A stretch of DNA of 64,000 bases from Paenibacillus helianthi (GCF_001909055.1 NZ_LVWI01000038.1:55939-119938), one strand, 5' to 3'; positions 51,701 to 60,694 are shown, numbered from the stretch's first letter. Program-made: numbers and translations. The notes: generated by a model from the letters alone, not told the origin.

Positions 51701-54239
51701 TGTCCAGTGTGGATCTTGTGGCCAGCTTGTTGTTGACCAGCATATGGTCCAGCGTCTGGGCATTGCCCTGGTATACGTAAGAATAACGCTCTCCCAGCGG
51801 CAGCGTGTCGATCAGGTTGGTTAATGCGCTGCCTTTCAGAATTTTCAAAGTATTCGAGAACTGGAAGTCGTTCAGATCGCCAAGCACCACGATATTCGCA
51901 TCAGGGTTCTTGGCCAGCACATCAGATACGAAGCCGTTCACAACGGTGGCAATTTTCGCCCGCTGGGCTTCACTTGGTTTGACGGGTGGCTGGATACCGC
52001 CGTACAGTGCGGAGTCCCCCGTCTTGGAGTTGAAGTGATTCGCAATGACCATTACTTTTTGGTTATTGAACATAAATTCCGCCGCAAGCGGTTTACGGGA
52101 ATTATCGAATGCCGAGTTGGTCGGATCAATCCGGCCCGGATTCAGGCTGAGCCCGCCGTCCTTGGTGTAGGCTACCGCTGTTGTAGCGTCACCTTTGTTG
52201 CCCGGAGCAAGCTGGACGCGTGCAGTGTTGTAAATAAATCCGGCCCGGATGTTCGCGCCCGGTGCACCGCCGTCCATATTGTTAACAGGGGTAATATCAG
52301 TAAAAGCATAAGTTGGGCCGCCCTTTACCTTGATAGCATCAATCAGCGCCTTATAGCTGTCGGTGGCATCCACGGTTCCGGTGTTGCCCGAGCCGTCATT
52401 GTCCTGAATCTCCAGAAGGCCGACAATATCCGGCGTGTTCAGGTTGGTGACGATGTCTTTGGCAATATTGTTGATTTTGTCGGAACCGCTCAATTTGGAG
52501 AAATTCTCCACATTGAATGAGGCAACCGTTAATTTATCTTCACCGGCTGCCAAAGCGGTCGTTTCCCGCTCAAGGGAAGTCCCCTTTTCAACAGCAGGCA
52601 GTTCTCCGTCCGGATGAACTTTGTAATTACCATAGTCATAACCGAGAATACCGGTAATGTTCCCGCTGAAGATCTGTCCCGTTCTAACCGGCTGGCTCGG
52701 TTTGGCGGCGATCAGAACACGCTGAGGATTGAAGTCCGCCCCTGTAAGAACGAGACCACCCGAGGGTGAAGTGACTTCTATAGTGCTGGTGCCGTTGTTC
52801 ACGGTGACCGGAAGGTTAGGCTTTTCATAAGGTCCAATAATCTTCGGGGTGTTGAGCTGAACCCGCATGCCTTCAAGACTTTCGTAGAAGTCTAGGGCAT
52901 ATTTGGCAGGATCAAGCTCTTTAGTCAATCCCACAGAAATGATAGCAGTGGGAATTGCCCGCCCGCCTGTTCCGATAATCGTAGCCGCAGGGAGAGGATT
53001 GGCTCCAGATACCACGGTTGCCTGAGTCGCCGCAATTTCGGTAGTCAGCAGGTCCGTAGCGTCAGCATAGCCACTTTCCTTATATTCCTTCACCCATCCG
53101 TCCACGAGAACAGAATCGGCTACTTTTACCTTGTTTCCCGGGAGGTAGACCATGATCGCCTCGGAGGTCCGGGGGTCACTGTCCGGTGTTGCAGTCTGAA
53201 TGTAGAAGGTGCTGCCGCTGGTGTAAGTAACAATACCCGGTACACCTTTCACCAGCTGCCCCGCATAAGTGGAGGATTGGACAGTACCCTGAATCTTGGG
53301 GATCGTCAGTCCGCTAACCGCTTCTTTGGTGGTGTAACTGAATTGGGAGATGCCGCTGTCGGTTTTGCCTTCTTCTGTAGAATAGGCTTTGATGAGTACG
53401 GTGTCGTCCTGCAAAAGAATTGGAGTGCTGTACAAAGCGTAATCGGCCAGGGCACTGGTGCTGCCGTTGGCATAGACGCTGTAGTATACGCTTGCGGTTA
53501 CACTGCTTGTGCTAAGGGAGAGCTGGGTGCCTTTGGGCACCGTCTGCCCGGAAGCGAGGGAAGCAGTGACGGCCGGAGCCTTGGTGCTGTCCACACCCGA
53601 GGTGCGCGGATCCGGTGCTTGAACCGTGAAGTCGGCAGAATTCTGGTTAGTATCCAGTCCGCGGTTGCCGGTAGGGAGCAGGGTGGATTCCAAGCGGATA
53701 GCTGCGGTGGTGTTGGAGAGAGGTGGAGTCGGCCCCGTGCCTTCAAAGGTAGTAGCAGAGCCATAGCCAACCATATCAACCTGGGTGCCGGATGCATTCA
53801 ACAGCTCAATCTTTCCATTTGCTCCGGCCATAGCTATAGCAGAGTTGCTATCCGTAACGATGTTTGGCGCCGGAAGATCGTCCGTGCCTCCGGTGCCCGC
53901 CGCTTCCTGAATCAGGAAATATCCGCCTGCGGGGATGCTGCCGGTAAGTGTGGTGAACAAATTGGGCTTAGCTTCACTAAAGCTTCCAGAGGAAGAGGCA
54001 TATCGCACCTTCCAGCCGGTCAAGTCAATATCTGCATCTGTAGGATTATACAACTCGATGAAGTCATTCTTGTACTTGGCTCCGGAGTTCCCTCCGCCGC
54101 CATACACCTGGGAGATCACAGGAGCACTATTATCTGTTGCCGCTGAAGCTGTTGATGCTGCGGGCAGGGCCATACCGGTAATCAGCACGAATGAGAGCGC
54201 TGCCGACCACCATTGTTTTCGCCTTGAGGAAATATTCAT
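48711..54239 (-). CDS. Multidomain secreted nuclease / 5'-nucleotidase with S-layer anchors
   Basis: A 1842-residue cell-surface protein. In order: signal peptide (1-34, ASTASAA); lamin-tail domain (~38-180, DFIELYNPTDADIDLTGWKV); chitobiase-like beta region (~220-300); OB-fold like that of YhcR (~312-430); endonuclease/exonuclease/phosphatase domain (~570-860: VASFNVENFS, LLEIQDND, VVLGDLNDFQFSN, SDHDPLLTQIDF); metallophosphatase (~865-1140: VLHTNDTHGH, LDAGDVFSG, TFGNHEFD, GGHSHT); 5'-nucleotidase C-terminal domain (~1180-1350); Pro/Thr linker (~1390-1425); three SLH domains (~1660-1842). It probably degrades extracellular DNA/RNA and frees phosphate from nucleotides while held to the wall. 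B. subtilis YhcR has a related but shorter plan. Confidence 0.93.
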   Translation of the reverse strand: MNISSRRKQWWSAALSFVLITGMALPAASTASAATDNSAPVISQVYGGGGNSGAKYKNDFIELYNPTDADIDLTGWKVRYASSSGSFSEAKPNLFTTLTGSIPAGGYFLIQEAAGTGGTDDLPAPNIVTDSNSAIAMAGANGKIELLNASGTQVDMVGYGSATTFEGTGPTPPLSNTTAAIRLESTLLPTGNRGLDTNQNSADFTVQAPDPRTSGVDSTKAPAVTASLASGQTVPKGTQLSLSTSSVTASVYYSVYANGSTSALADYALYSTPILLQDDTVLIKAYSTEEGKTDSGISQFSYTTKEAVSGLTIPKIQGTVQSSTYAGQLVKGVPGIVTYTSGSTFYIQTATPDSDPRTSEAIMVYLPGNKVKVADSVLVDGWVKEYKESGYADATDLLTTEIAATQATVVSGANPLPAATIIGTGGRAIPTAIISVGLTKELDPAKYALDFYESLEGMRVQLNTPKIIGPYEKPNLPVTVNNGTSTIEVTSPSGGLVLTGADFNPQRVLIAAKPSQPVRTGQIFSGNITGILGYDYGNYKVHPDGELPAVEKGTSLERETTALAAGEDKLTVASFNVENFSKLSGSDKINNIAKDIVTNLNTPDIVGLLEIQDNDGSGNTGTVDATDSYKALIDAIKVKGGPTYAFTDITPVNNMDGGAPGANIRAGFIYNTARVQLAPGNKGDATTAVAYTKDGGLSLNPGRIDPTNSAFDNSRKPLAAEFMFNNQKVMVIANHFNSKTGDSALYGGIQPPVKPSEAQRAKIATVVNGFVSDVLAKNPDANIVVLGDLNDFQFSNTLKILKGSALTNLIDTLPLGERYSYVYQGNAQTLDHMLVNNKLATRSTLDIVHINADFQEEDGRVSDHDPLLTQIDFGTDHFNLRVLHTNDTHGHLENITRRTSAISSERTGNSVLLDAGDVFSGTLYFTQFKGQADIQFMNNIGYDAMTFGNHEFDLNKDQPEVLKDFVTAAKFPFTSANIDFTTKGSELAGLYHNAIGTLETDETKSTAKDGNIYPSVIKDVYGEKVGIFGLTTEDTIGLSSPGDKISFKDHVESAKNTVAMLEAKGINKIIAVTHLGYTVDQELAKAVPGIDIIVGGHSHTKIDNPPTPIVNVGTGKNVLIVQTGEYSQFLGELNVTFDKNGDILTYNGKLLDVNLFGEDATAKAMLAPYDAELAAVRSTVVGNSSVDLYTNRTIDGKSVRVVRQEETPIGNMIADSIAEKVRELMPSFVSASDLASIKGVVAIQNGGGIRAAIDKGDVTMGEVLTTLPFGNSLVALKVTGAEIISSLENSVSGLSSDQGRFAQVSGMKYTYDSTKKPEIVDPLTNQVTQAGERIVSVEIRQTNGSYLPIDPKAYYLLSTNSFMAGGGDFYRALAGAKADGRYYELGLPDFEVLLSYLKNHNPVTIGTEGRITDLKGTTPSATPTPTNPPGGGGTPATPTPTPSATTAPLASPQVTTITAADLTSKLTALPAGTSELVIPLTASSGGAQAVLPGSVLVQQAASNPATVLTFTIPGGASYSLPLRVLNGTALTAELGTSDFTVTVSLLQASASTLSSLNLAITAQGGSLSLAAPVIEFTVTAQAGSKSVSLNSFGSTYVKRTLTAPSVLNSMNSTAVSFDPATGKLTFVPSIFAGKPDGTTEVTIKRNSNSFYTVVKSSKTFGDITGHWAKSSIDLLASKLIITGTSATTFQPSQMVSRAEFAALITRSLGLASMSSGTTFSDVGANTWYTDAVKTAAAAGLITGYTDGSFKPNSPITRQEMATILSKAMKYTGKSLNADAAALAKFSDASGLPAWSRAAVAEIAAEGIIQGRPDGSFAPQVLATRAEAATMLEKTLKSLQFIN

Positions 54240-54326
54240 TTGTTACAATCTTCTCCTCTCTAGATACGATATTATTTTCGCCTTCTCCCAATCTATCATT
54301 TGTACGTTAAATGAGAGATTGTCTAT

Positions 54327-54343
54327 CGTAAATATATAGTAAA
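54327..54343 (-). promoter_or_regulatory. Possible PhoP half-sites upstream of the nucleotidase gene
   Basis: TTTACT and TTTACG on the minus strand lie exactly 11 bp apart, as TTAACA-type Pho boxes do. Two units only; three or four are normal. Confidence 0.3.
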
Positions 54344-54394
54344 CAATGGATGGAAAACATCAATTTACAAGGAATTTTGTCATAATGCACAAAA

Positions 54395-54455
54395 AAACTA
54401 TGAAATCCTCCTGTTCAGCCTAAAGCAACGGCTGAATTAGCGGATTCATAGTTTT
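54395..54455 (-). terminator. Terminator of serS
   Basis: AAAACTATGAA pairs with TTCATAGTTTT, with an inner TTCAGC/GCTGAA stem. The minus strand ends in a seven-T run. Confidence 0.88.
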
Positions 54456-54495
54456 ATTAGCTCCCTGCAAGAATACATGGAAAGTCATTTCTGTG

Positions 54496-55773
54496 TCAGC
54501 TGTGAAGAACTTCCTGCCCGTTCATGTACTTGCGCAGCGCCTGCGGGATATAGATTGAACCATCTTCCTGCTGGTGGTTCTCCAGCAGCGGGATCAGAAT
54601 CCGCGGCGTGGCGACTGCGGTATTGTTCAGGGTGTGGCAGTACTGCAGGCGTCCGTTCTCGTCACGGAAGCGGATGCCCGAGCGGCGGGCCTGGAAATCC
54701 AGCAGGTTGGATGCCGAATGGGTCTCCCCATAGGCATTCCGGCTGGGCATCCAGGTCTCGATGTCATACTGCTTGTGTGTCTTCAGCGACATATCGCCGC
54801 TGCAGACAGCCACTACGCGGTAGGGCAGCTCCAGCAGCTGCAGAATGTGCTCGGCATTTCCCAGAATCTCCTGCAGCATCTGCTCCGATTCTGCCGGATC
54901 ATTGCGGCAGATTACGACCTGTTCAATCTTCGAGAACTGGTGCACCCGGTACAGGCCGCGCACATCACGCCCCGCCGAACCGACCTCCCGGCGGAAGCAG
55001 GCCGACATTCCGGCCAGCCGCAGCGGCGTATCGGCCTCGATGATCTCATCGCTGTAGAGCGACACGAGCGACACTTCCGAGGTTCCGGCCAGCCAGCGCT
55101 TTTCTCCGTTCAGCTCGTAGGTCTGGTCCATCCCTCCAGGGAAAAACCCGGTCCGCTCCAGCGCCTCCGGCCGGACGATGACCGGGACGTCCATCACGGT
55201 GAAGCCCCGCTCTGCCAGTACATCCAGTGCCAGCCGCTGCACGGCTAGGTGGAGGTAGAGTCCCGCTCCCTTAAGCACATAGCTGCGCGCTCCTCCGGCT
55301 TTGACCCCTCGCGGGATATCGATGATGTCATGGAGCTCGCCGAGCTCCACATGATCGCGCGGTGCGAAGCCGAAATCCGGCAGCCTGCCGGTCCGCCGCA
55401 GCTCCATATTCTCGCTGTCATCCGCGCCGACCGGTGTATCCTCCGATACCGGATTTGGTGCCAGCAGCAGCAATTCGCCCCAGCGCCGCTCTGCTTCTGC
55501 CAGATCCGCCTCAAGCTTCGTGAGCCGGGTGTTAATCTCCCGCACTTGTGCCTTGGCATGTTCTCCGGCTCCGGTATCTCCCTGGCGCAGCAGGCGCTCG
55601 ACCTCCTTGGTCAGCGCATTGCGTTCCGCTCTTTGCTGCTCGGTTTCCCGCCGCAGCTCCCGCCGCGTATCATCCCACTTCAGCAGATCATCCAGCGGGA
55701 AGTCTACCTTTTTCCATGTTGCCGTGTTTCTTACGAGTTCCTCATTCTCCCTGATCCAGTTCATGTCCAGCAT
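54496..55773 (-). CDS. serS: Seryl-tRNA synthetase
   Basis: A 425-residue class II synthetase. Residues ~30-105 form the long coiled-coil arm that grips tRNA-Ser. Motif 2 is FRREVGSAGRDVRGLYRVHQFSKIEQVV, and motif 3 lies in LNNTAVATPRILIPLLENHQQEDGSIYIPQALRKYM. GTSEVSLVSLYSDEII is the family's TxE serine region. Start ATG 55773 with AAGGAG at 9 nt. It is preceded by a T-box leader, so it is induced when tRNA-Ser is uncharged. Paenibacilli may carry a second serS near dnaA; which copy this is cannot be told. Confidence 0.97.
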   Translation of the reverse strand: MLDMNWIRENEELVRNTATWKKVDFPLDDLLKWDDTRRELRRETEQQRAERNALTKEVERLLRQGDTGAGEHAKAQVREINTRLTKLEADLAEAERRWGELLLLAPNPVSEDTPVGADDSENMELRRTGRLPDFGFAPRDHVELGELHDIIDIPRGVKAGGARSYVLKGAGLYLHLAVQRLALDVLAERGFTVMDVPVIVRPEALERTGFFPGGMDQTYELNGEKRWLAGTSEVSLVSLYSDEIIEADTPLRLAGMSACFRREVGSAGRDVRGLYRVHQFSKIEQVVICRNDPAESEQMLQEILGNAEHILQLLELPYRVVAVCSGDMSLKTHKQYDIETWMPSRNAYGETHSASNLLDFQARRSGIRFRDENGRLQYCHTLNNTAVATPRILIPLLENHQQEDGSIYIPQALRKYMNGQEVLHS

Positions 55774-55805
55774 GCCGTTTCGCTCCTTTTTGTCTTATAA
55801 AAATA

Positions 55806-56017
55806 CAAAAAACGCCCTCATCCATGGGACGAGGAGCGTTAGCTCGCGGTGCCACCCAGGTTGACCGAATCCTCTGAAATCACAGCAGGATAAGGCCCTC
55901 TTTGGTCTTCGCGGTAACGGGCGAAACCCGGTAAACTTAGGAAGCAAGAACATTGCTCCGGTCGCAGACGCCTCACGGTTGGATGCCGGTCACTGGCCTG
56001 ATCGGGATGTAGTATTG
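55806..56017 (-). ncRNA. T-box leader of serS
   Basis: On the minus strand the T-box GGGTGGCACCGCGA is at 55857-55844 and is followed by the terminator AACGCTCCTC...GAGGGCGTTTTTT (55841-55806). The T-box can pair with the left terminator arm to form the antiterminator. Stem I lies upstream to about 56017; I could not fix the serine specifier codon by eye. Confidence 0.92.
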
Positions 56018-56023
56018 CCGCTT

Positions 56024-56052
56024 ATTATAGCTCAGGATTTTACCGGGTGCAA
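56024..56052 (-). promoter_or_regulatory. Promoter of the serS T-box transcript
   Basis: -35 TTGCAC (56052-56047), 17-bp spacer, -10 TATAAT (56029-56024), on the minus strand, starting the leader near 56017. Confidence 0.75.
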
Positions 56053-56173
56053 GAGGCTGTTTACGTTTGACAATAATCCCTGTACTCTGCTAGGATTATT
56101 ACTAATTTGAAGGGTTTTTACTGGAACAAGCGGCAGGAACGTATAACGGATAACGAACGGAAGAGGTGGGAAC

Positions 56174-56728
56174 GTGGCCAAAATAGTTATCATCAACGGA
56201 ACACCATCCCTGGTCTCGCGGATTACCGCGGTTATTGAATATGCGGAAGCGGATTTACGGGGACAGGGATTTGAAGTCGAACGCATCAATGTGGCCGAGC
56301 TCCCGGCAGAGGAGCTGATTCATACGAAATTCGAGAGTGAAGCCATCGTCAAAGCCAACGGTCTAGTAGCTGAGGCCGATGCAGTTATTGTCGTCAGCCC
56401 GGTATATAAGGCATCCTATACGGGCGTCCTGAAGACCTTCCTGGATCTGATTCCAGAAAAAGGCCTGGCCGGCAAAATCCTGCTTCCGCTCTTTATGGGC
56501 GGCAGTCTGGCACATCTCCTTACCATTGATTATGCGCTGAAGCCGGTGTTGTCCGTGCTGGGCGCACGCCATATTCTTGGCGGTGTATATGCGGTAGATT
56601 CCCAGGCGGTGCGTAACGATCAGGGTGTCGTCGAGCTGGCCGCCGAGCTTAAGCTGCGTCTGGACAGCGTACTTGCGGAACTGGCGGAAGAGACGTCGCA
56701 TAAGGCGGGGCGTAAGTCCGCAGAGTAG
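56174..56728 (+). CDS. ssuE: NADPH-dependent FMN reductase (SsuE-like)
   Basis: A 184-residue flavodoxin-fold reductase. IVIINGTPSLVSRITAVIEYA is the phosphate-binding loop, and VVSPVYKASYTGVLKTFLDLIPEKGLAGKILLPLFMGGSLAHLLTIDYALKPVL is the SsuE/MsuE signature. It supplies reduced FMN, usually to an alkanesulfonate monooxygenase; no ssuD or ssuABC is nearby, so the partner is unknown. GTG 56174 with AGAGGTGGG upstream. Confidence 0.88.
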   Translation: MAKIVIINGTPSLVSRITAVIEYAEADLRGQGFEVERINVAELPAEELIHTKFESEAIVKANGLVAEADAVIVVSPVYKASYTGVLKTFLDLIPEKGLAGKILLPLFMGGSLAHLLTIDYALKPVLSVLGARHILGGVYAVDSQAVRNDQGVVELAAELKLRLDSVLAELAEETSHKAGRKSAE

Positions 56729-56836
56729 CTGGATTTTAAAAGGCAGAGCCCAGATGTGCCCGGCGTATCAGGTAGGCGCATTTTAATGTGAGCCGAGTGT
56801 CTCCCATTCCTGCGCAGCAATGCCGTACGATGAATA

Positions 56837-56885
56837 GCGAAAGCCCCTTACTGCGGAAATTTCGGCGGTAAGGGGCTTTTTCGCC
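56837..56885. terminator. Bidirectional terminator between ssuE-like gene and nrdB
   Basis: GCGAAAGCCCCTTAC pairs with GTAAGGGGCTTTTTCGC around a 16-nt loop. T run on the plus strand and a TTTCGC flank on the minus. Confidence 0.82.
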
Positions 56886-56987
56886 ACTCAGGATCGCAAC
56901 GGATTGGAACCAGCTTTGGGCCATTCTATTGTATTCTGTGCAGCAGAATGTGGCGGGAACGCTTTTTATCCCGGAATCGGACTGCTA

Positions 56988-58019
56988 TTACAAATCGTCG
57001 AACCCGTTATCGTCGCCAACCTTGCCGTAGTTGCGGGACTTGGCTTCGAAGAAGTCGGTTTTGGTCGCGTTCAGCGCTTCGTCGGAGAATGGCTTGATCC
57101 ATGGCATGCAGTTGACGTCTACGCCTGTGTAGGCTTTGTCCAAACCCATCAGCGTCAGGCGCTTGTTGGCGGTGTATTTGATGTAGTCGCTCAGCTCGTT
57201 CATATCAATGCCGCGTACGTTGGTGAGCGTGTAGTGGCCCCAATTGGTCTCCAGCTCTACAGCGCGGTCAATGGTACGGTAGACGTAATCCATATTTTCT
57301 TTGGTGTTCAGCTCAGGGAAATCCACCAGCAGCTGCTTGAATACTTCCGCGAAGAAGTAGCAGTGCTGATTCTCATCTCGCTGAATATAGGAGATCATCT
57401 GGCTGGTCGCCATCATTTTCTGGTCACGGGCCAGGTTGTAGAAGAAGGCAAAGGTACTATAGAAGAAAATCCCCTCCAGAATCAGATCGGCCACCATCGC
57501 CCGGAAAAAAGTCTCCTTGGATGGCGCATCCCGGAACTCCTGGTAGATATCGGAGATGAACTGGTTGCGTTCCAGCAGCACCGGATCATGTTTCCAGTAT
57601 TCAAAAATCTCCTTCTGCTCGCTGTCCGAGACAATGGAAGAGAGGACGTAAGAGTAGGACTGGTTGTGCACAACCTCCTGCTGTCCGATGATCGCCGAAA
57701 TAGCTTCCAGTGAAGAGTCGGTAAAATAACGTTTTACATCACCGACGAACATCGTTTGCATCGAATCCAGCACCGCCAGCAGGGCGATGTTAATCTTGAA
57801 CACACGCTGCTCTTCCGCTTCCAGCTGCGGGAACTGCTGGGCATCCTTCGACATCGGGATCTCATCGGCGATCCAGTGGTTCAGCAGCAGCACCTTGTAC
57901 AGCTTGTACATGTGCGGCATGCGGATATCGTTCCAGTTCAGTATCCCTGAACATTCCCCGTCGATGATCCGTGTAGACTGGTTCGGGGCTTCGGTATTAA
58001 AAATCTTTTGCAGTTGCAT
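56988..58019 (-). CDS. nrdB: Class I ribonucleotide reductase, small (radical) subunit
   Basis: A 343-residue ferritin-like subunit. All metal ligands are present: Asp85 (AVLDSMQ), Glu115 and His118 in QQEVVHNQSY, Glu in DLILEGIFFYS, and Glu/His in QRDENQHCYF. The radical Tyr122 sits in HNQSYSYV. Supports aerobic dNTP synthesis with the large subunit encoded upstream. Start ATG 58019 with AGGAGGGAA. Last gene of the nrdDGAB cluster. A structured repeat lies between it and nrdA. Confidence 0.95.
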   Translation of the reverse strand: MQLQKIFNTEAPNQSTRIIDGECSGILNWNDIRMPHMYKLYKVLLLNHWIADEIPMSKDAQQFPQLEAEEQRVFKINIALLAVLDSMQTMFVGDVKRYFTDSSLEAISAIIGQQEVVHNQSYSYVLSSIVSDSEQKEIFEYWKHDPVLLERNQFISDIYQEFRDAPSKETFFRAMVADLILEGIFFYSTFAFFYNLARDQKMMATSQMISYIQRDENQHCYFFAEVFKQLLVDFPELNTKENMDYVYRTIDRAVELETNWGHYTLTNVRGIDMNELSDYIKYTANKRLTLMGLDKAYTGVDVNCMPWIKPFSDEALNATKTDFFEAKSRNYGKVGDDNGFDDL

Positions 58020-58088
58020 GTTGTTTCCCTCCTGTATTTTGCGGGGCTATCTGGTCACTTTAAAAGCCGGCACTTTATTCGCCACTAC

Positions 58089-58208
58089 GAGGAATGTTTG
58101 GACTTCCGGTCGCTGTTGTCTGCAGATTTCTTGATTTAAACCGCTGTTCGCGGTGGAAATCCGCAGACAAAGGCGAACGCTAACGCTCCTACAGTTCCAA
58201 ACTTCCTC
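58089..58208 (-). repeat. Structured 120-bp dispersed element, copy B (family 1)
   Basis: Minus-strand relative of 36518-36638 (20 differences in 121 positions). Arms GAGGAA-GTTTGGAACT and AGTCCAAACATTCCTC pair. The 13-bp inner stem, 58168-58156 with 58130-58118, has no mismatch (one G.T). It occupies most of the nrdA-nrdB gap and so is likely transcribed within the operon. Confidence 0.82.
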
Positions 58209-58244
58209 TCCGTGACTCCAAGTGCCCCCTATTAAAGTTAGTCT

Positions 58245-60578
58245 TTAACTCGCGCAAGACTCACACTCTTCTATAGTTAATGCACGGCTCCGCACATAAT
58301 AAGTCGATTTCAATCCGCCCTTCCAGGCGTTCAGATGCAGGTTCAGGAAATCGGTGGCCTTGATGTCAGGGGTCACATACAAGTTGAAGCTTTGGCCCTG
58401 ATCGACATGGCGCTGGCGGGCTGAGGCCATGCGGATGGACCAGTTCTGGTCGATCAGGAACGCCGTTTTGTAATACCAGATCGTCTTCTCGGACAGATCC
58501 GGTGCCGGGTTGGCGATCTTATAGGTGGTCTTCTCCTCATAGGAGAGCAGCTCGTACAGCGGGTCAATGCTGGCGGTGGACCCGGCAATGATCGAGGTCG
58601 AGCCGTTCGGGGCTATCGCGAACATCCAGGCATTGCGCACGCCGTCGGCAGCCACTTCCTGCTGCAGCTCGCGCCACTGCTCTGTTGTCACGTATTTGCC
58701 TTCCTGCTCGCCGCTGGTATAGCCGCGCGAGGTGAAGTAAGCGCCGGTTTCCCAGTCAGAACCGGCAAACTTCGGATAACGGCCCTTCTCGCGGGCCAGC
58801 TCCATGCTGGAGCGCACGAGCAGATAGTTAATGTGTTCATATAGATGATTGTTATATTCCACGGCTTCGTCGGATTCCCAGCGGATGCCCTTCAGCGCCA
58901 GCAGGTGATGCAGGCCGAAGGTGCCGAGGCCCACCGCGCGGTATTGGCTGTTCGTGTACTGAGCCTGCAGCACTTCAATATTGTTGATGTCGATGACATT
59001 GTCGAGCATACGAACCTGAATCGGTATCAGCCGCTCCAGCACACCGGCCGGAATTGCGCGGGCCAGGTGGATGGAGTTCAGGTTGCAGACTACGAAGTCT
59101 CCGGGAACCTTCGAGATAACGATCCGGGTCTGGCCGTCCTTGGTAACCAGTTCTTCACTCTCGATAACGGTTGCCGATTGATTCTGCATGATTTCCGTGC
59201 ACAGGTTGGAGGAGAAGACCATCCCCTGGTGCCGGTTGGGATTGGAGCGGTTCACCGTATCGCGGTAGAACATATACGGGGTGCCGGTTTCCAGCTGCGA
59301 TTTCATAATCCGCTTCATGATGTCGATGGCCGGAACCGTGATGCGGGACAGCTCCAGATTGGCAGTGGCTTCGGCATACTTTTCACGGAAAGCACCTTGT
59401 CCAAGCTTCTCGTCATAGAAATCCTCGAGGCCCAGCGCGCGACCGCGGTCATCCTTCCAGCCCATCACCTTCTTCACTTCATGCGGGCAGAAGAGGTTCC
59501 AGTGGCCGCGTGCTTCCACAGCCTCCATGAACAGGTCAGGCAGGCAGACACCGTGGAAAACGTCATGCGCGCGCATTCTCTCGTCGCCGTTGTTCAGCTT
59601 CAGGTCGAGGAAGGCAAGAATATCTTTATGGAAAACATCGAGGTAGACGGCGACAGCACCTTTGCGTGTGCCGAGCTGGTCTACGCTGACTGCGGTATTG
59701 TTCAGCTGGCGAATCCACGGAATGACACCGGAGCTGGTGTTCTTGTGGCCGCGGATATCGGACCCGCGGGCCCGCACCTTGCCGAGGTAGACGCCGATGC
59801 CTCCGCCCATTTTGCTTAGGCGGGCCACATCGGTATTGGAGTCGAAAATGCCTTCGAGCGAGTCGTCCACGGTGTCGATGAAGCAGCTGGAGAGCTGTCC
59901 GGCGACTTTTTTACCCGCATTGGACATGGTAGGTGTGGCAGCGGTCATGTAAATGTTGCTCATGGCCCAGTAGGCTTCTTTGACCAGATCCAGCCGTTTC
60001 TCTACCGGCTCTGTGTGCATGAGGAACATTGCGATAATCATATAACGCTCCTGTGGAAGCTCCATTACGCGGCCGTCAAAGTCATGCGCCAGATAACGGT
60101 CCGACAGGGTCAGCAGGCCGATGTAATCGAACAGCAGGTCGCGCGTGTAATCGATGCAGCTGCCCAGTTCCTCAATCTGCTCCTTGGTGTAGTGGGACAG
60201 CAGTTCTTCACGGTAGATGCCCTTCTTCACGAGATCGGTAATCAGCGGGTACAGCTCGCCGTAAGGCTCTTCCGGGTATGCTTTGTAGCGGCGGTTGACG
60301 GCAGCTTTTTTGTACAGGGAGGTTAGCAGTGAACGCGCAGCAGCGAACTTCCAGTCCGGCTCCTCTTTGGTAACGAGTTCAAGGGCACTCATCGTAAAAG
60401 CATTGCTGATCTCTTCTCCGCTGACCTCATCACGGCGCAGCTTGGACTGCACTCCGCGGATCAGAGTTTCCTTGCTTAATTGATCCAGGCCGTTCAGGAT
60501 ACGGTCGGCGTACACGGAAATGCGGATTTCATCAAAAGCCAGTTGGCGGTTATCGGGTTTCACTACGAGCTGTGGCAT
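58245..60578 (-). CDS. nrdA: Class I ribonucleotide reductase, large (catalytic) subunit
   Basis: A 777-residue protein. The N-terminal ~95 residues look like an ATP-cone regulatory domain (VVKPDNRQLAFDEIRISVYADRIL). The catalytic barrel has TPTMSNAG, GQLSSCFIDTVDDSLEGI (redox Cys), SKMGGGIGVYLGKVRARGSDI, FSSNLCTEIMQ (N-x-C-x-E active site) and PNGSTSIIAGSTASIDP. The C-terminus ECESCAS carries the CxxC shuttle. The overall plan is NrdA-like rather than the shorter NrdE. ATG 60578 is chosen because AAGGATGG lies 8 nt upstream; longer starts overlap that site. Confidence 0.95.
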   Translation of the reverse strand: MPQLVVKPDNRQLAFDEIRISVYADRILNGLDQLSKETLIRGVQSKLRRDEVSGEEISNAFTMSALELVTKEEPDWKFAAARSLLTSLYKKAAVNRRYKAYPEEPYGELYPLITDLVKKGIYREELLSHYTKEQIEELGSCIDYTRDLLFDYIGLLTLSDRYLAHDFDGRVMELPQERYMIIAMFLMHTEPVEKRLDLVKEAYWAMSNIYMTAATPTMSNAGKKVAGQLSSCFIDTVDDSLEGIFDSNTDVARLSKMGGGIGVYLGKVRARGSDIRGHKNTSSGVIPWIRQLNNTAVSVDQLGTRKGAVAVYLDVFHKDILAFLDLKLNNGDERMRAHDVFHGVCLPDLFMEAVEARGHWNLFCPHEVKKVMGWKDDRGRALGLEDFYDEKLGQGAFREKYAEATANLELSRITVPAIDIMKRIMKSQLETGTPYMFYRDTVNRSNPNRHQGMVFSSNLCTEIMQNQSATVIESEELVTKDGQTRIVISKVPGDFVVCNLNSIHLARAIPAGVLERLIPIQVRMLDNVIDINNIEVLQAQYTNSQYRAVGLGTFGLHHLLALKGIRWESDEAVEYNNHLYEHINYLLVRSSMELAREKGRYPKFAGSDWETGAYFTSRGYTSGEQEGKYVTTEQWRELQQEVAADGVRNAWMFAIAPNGSTSIIAGSTASIDPLYELLSYEEKTTYKIANPAPDLSEKTIWYYKTAFLIDQNWSIRMASARQRHVDQGQSFNLYVTPDIKATDFLNLHLNAWKGGLKSTYYVRSRALTIEECESCAS

Positions 60579-60694
60579 AAGTTTAACCATCCTTTCATTT
60601 TTGGGTTTAATTTTCAATATCACAAATTGAAGTATATAAGCGCAGAGAGCGGCCCGCCCCGAGGCTTGGCCTGCTCTTTGAAAGTTAACTGAAT

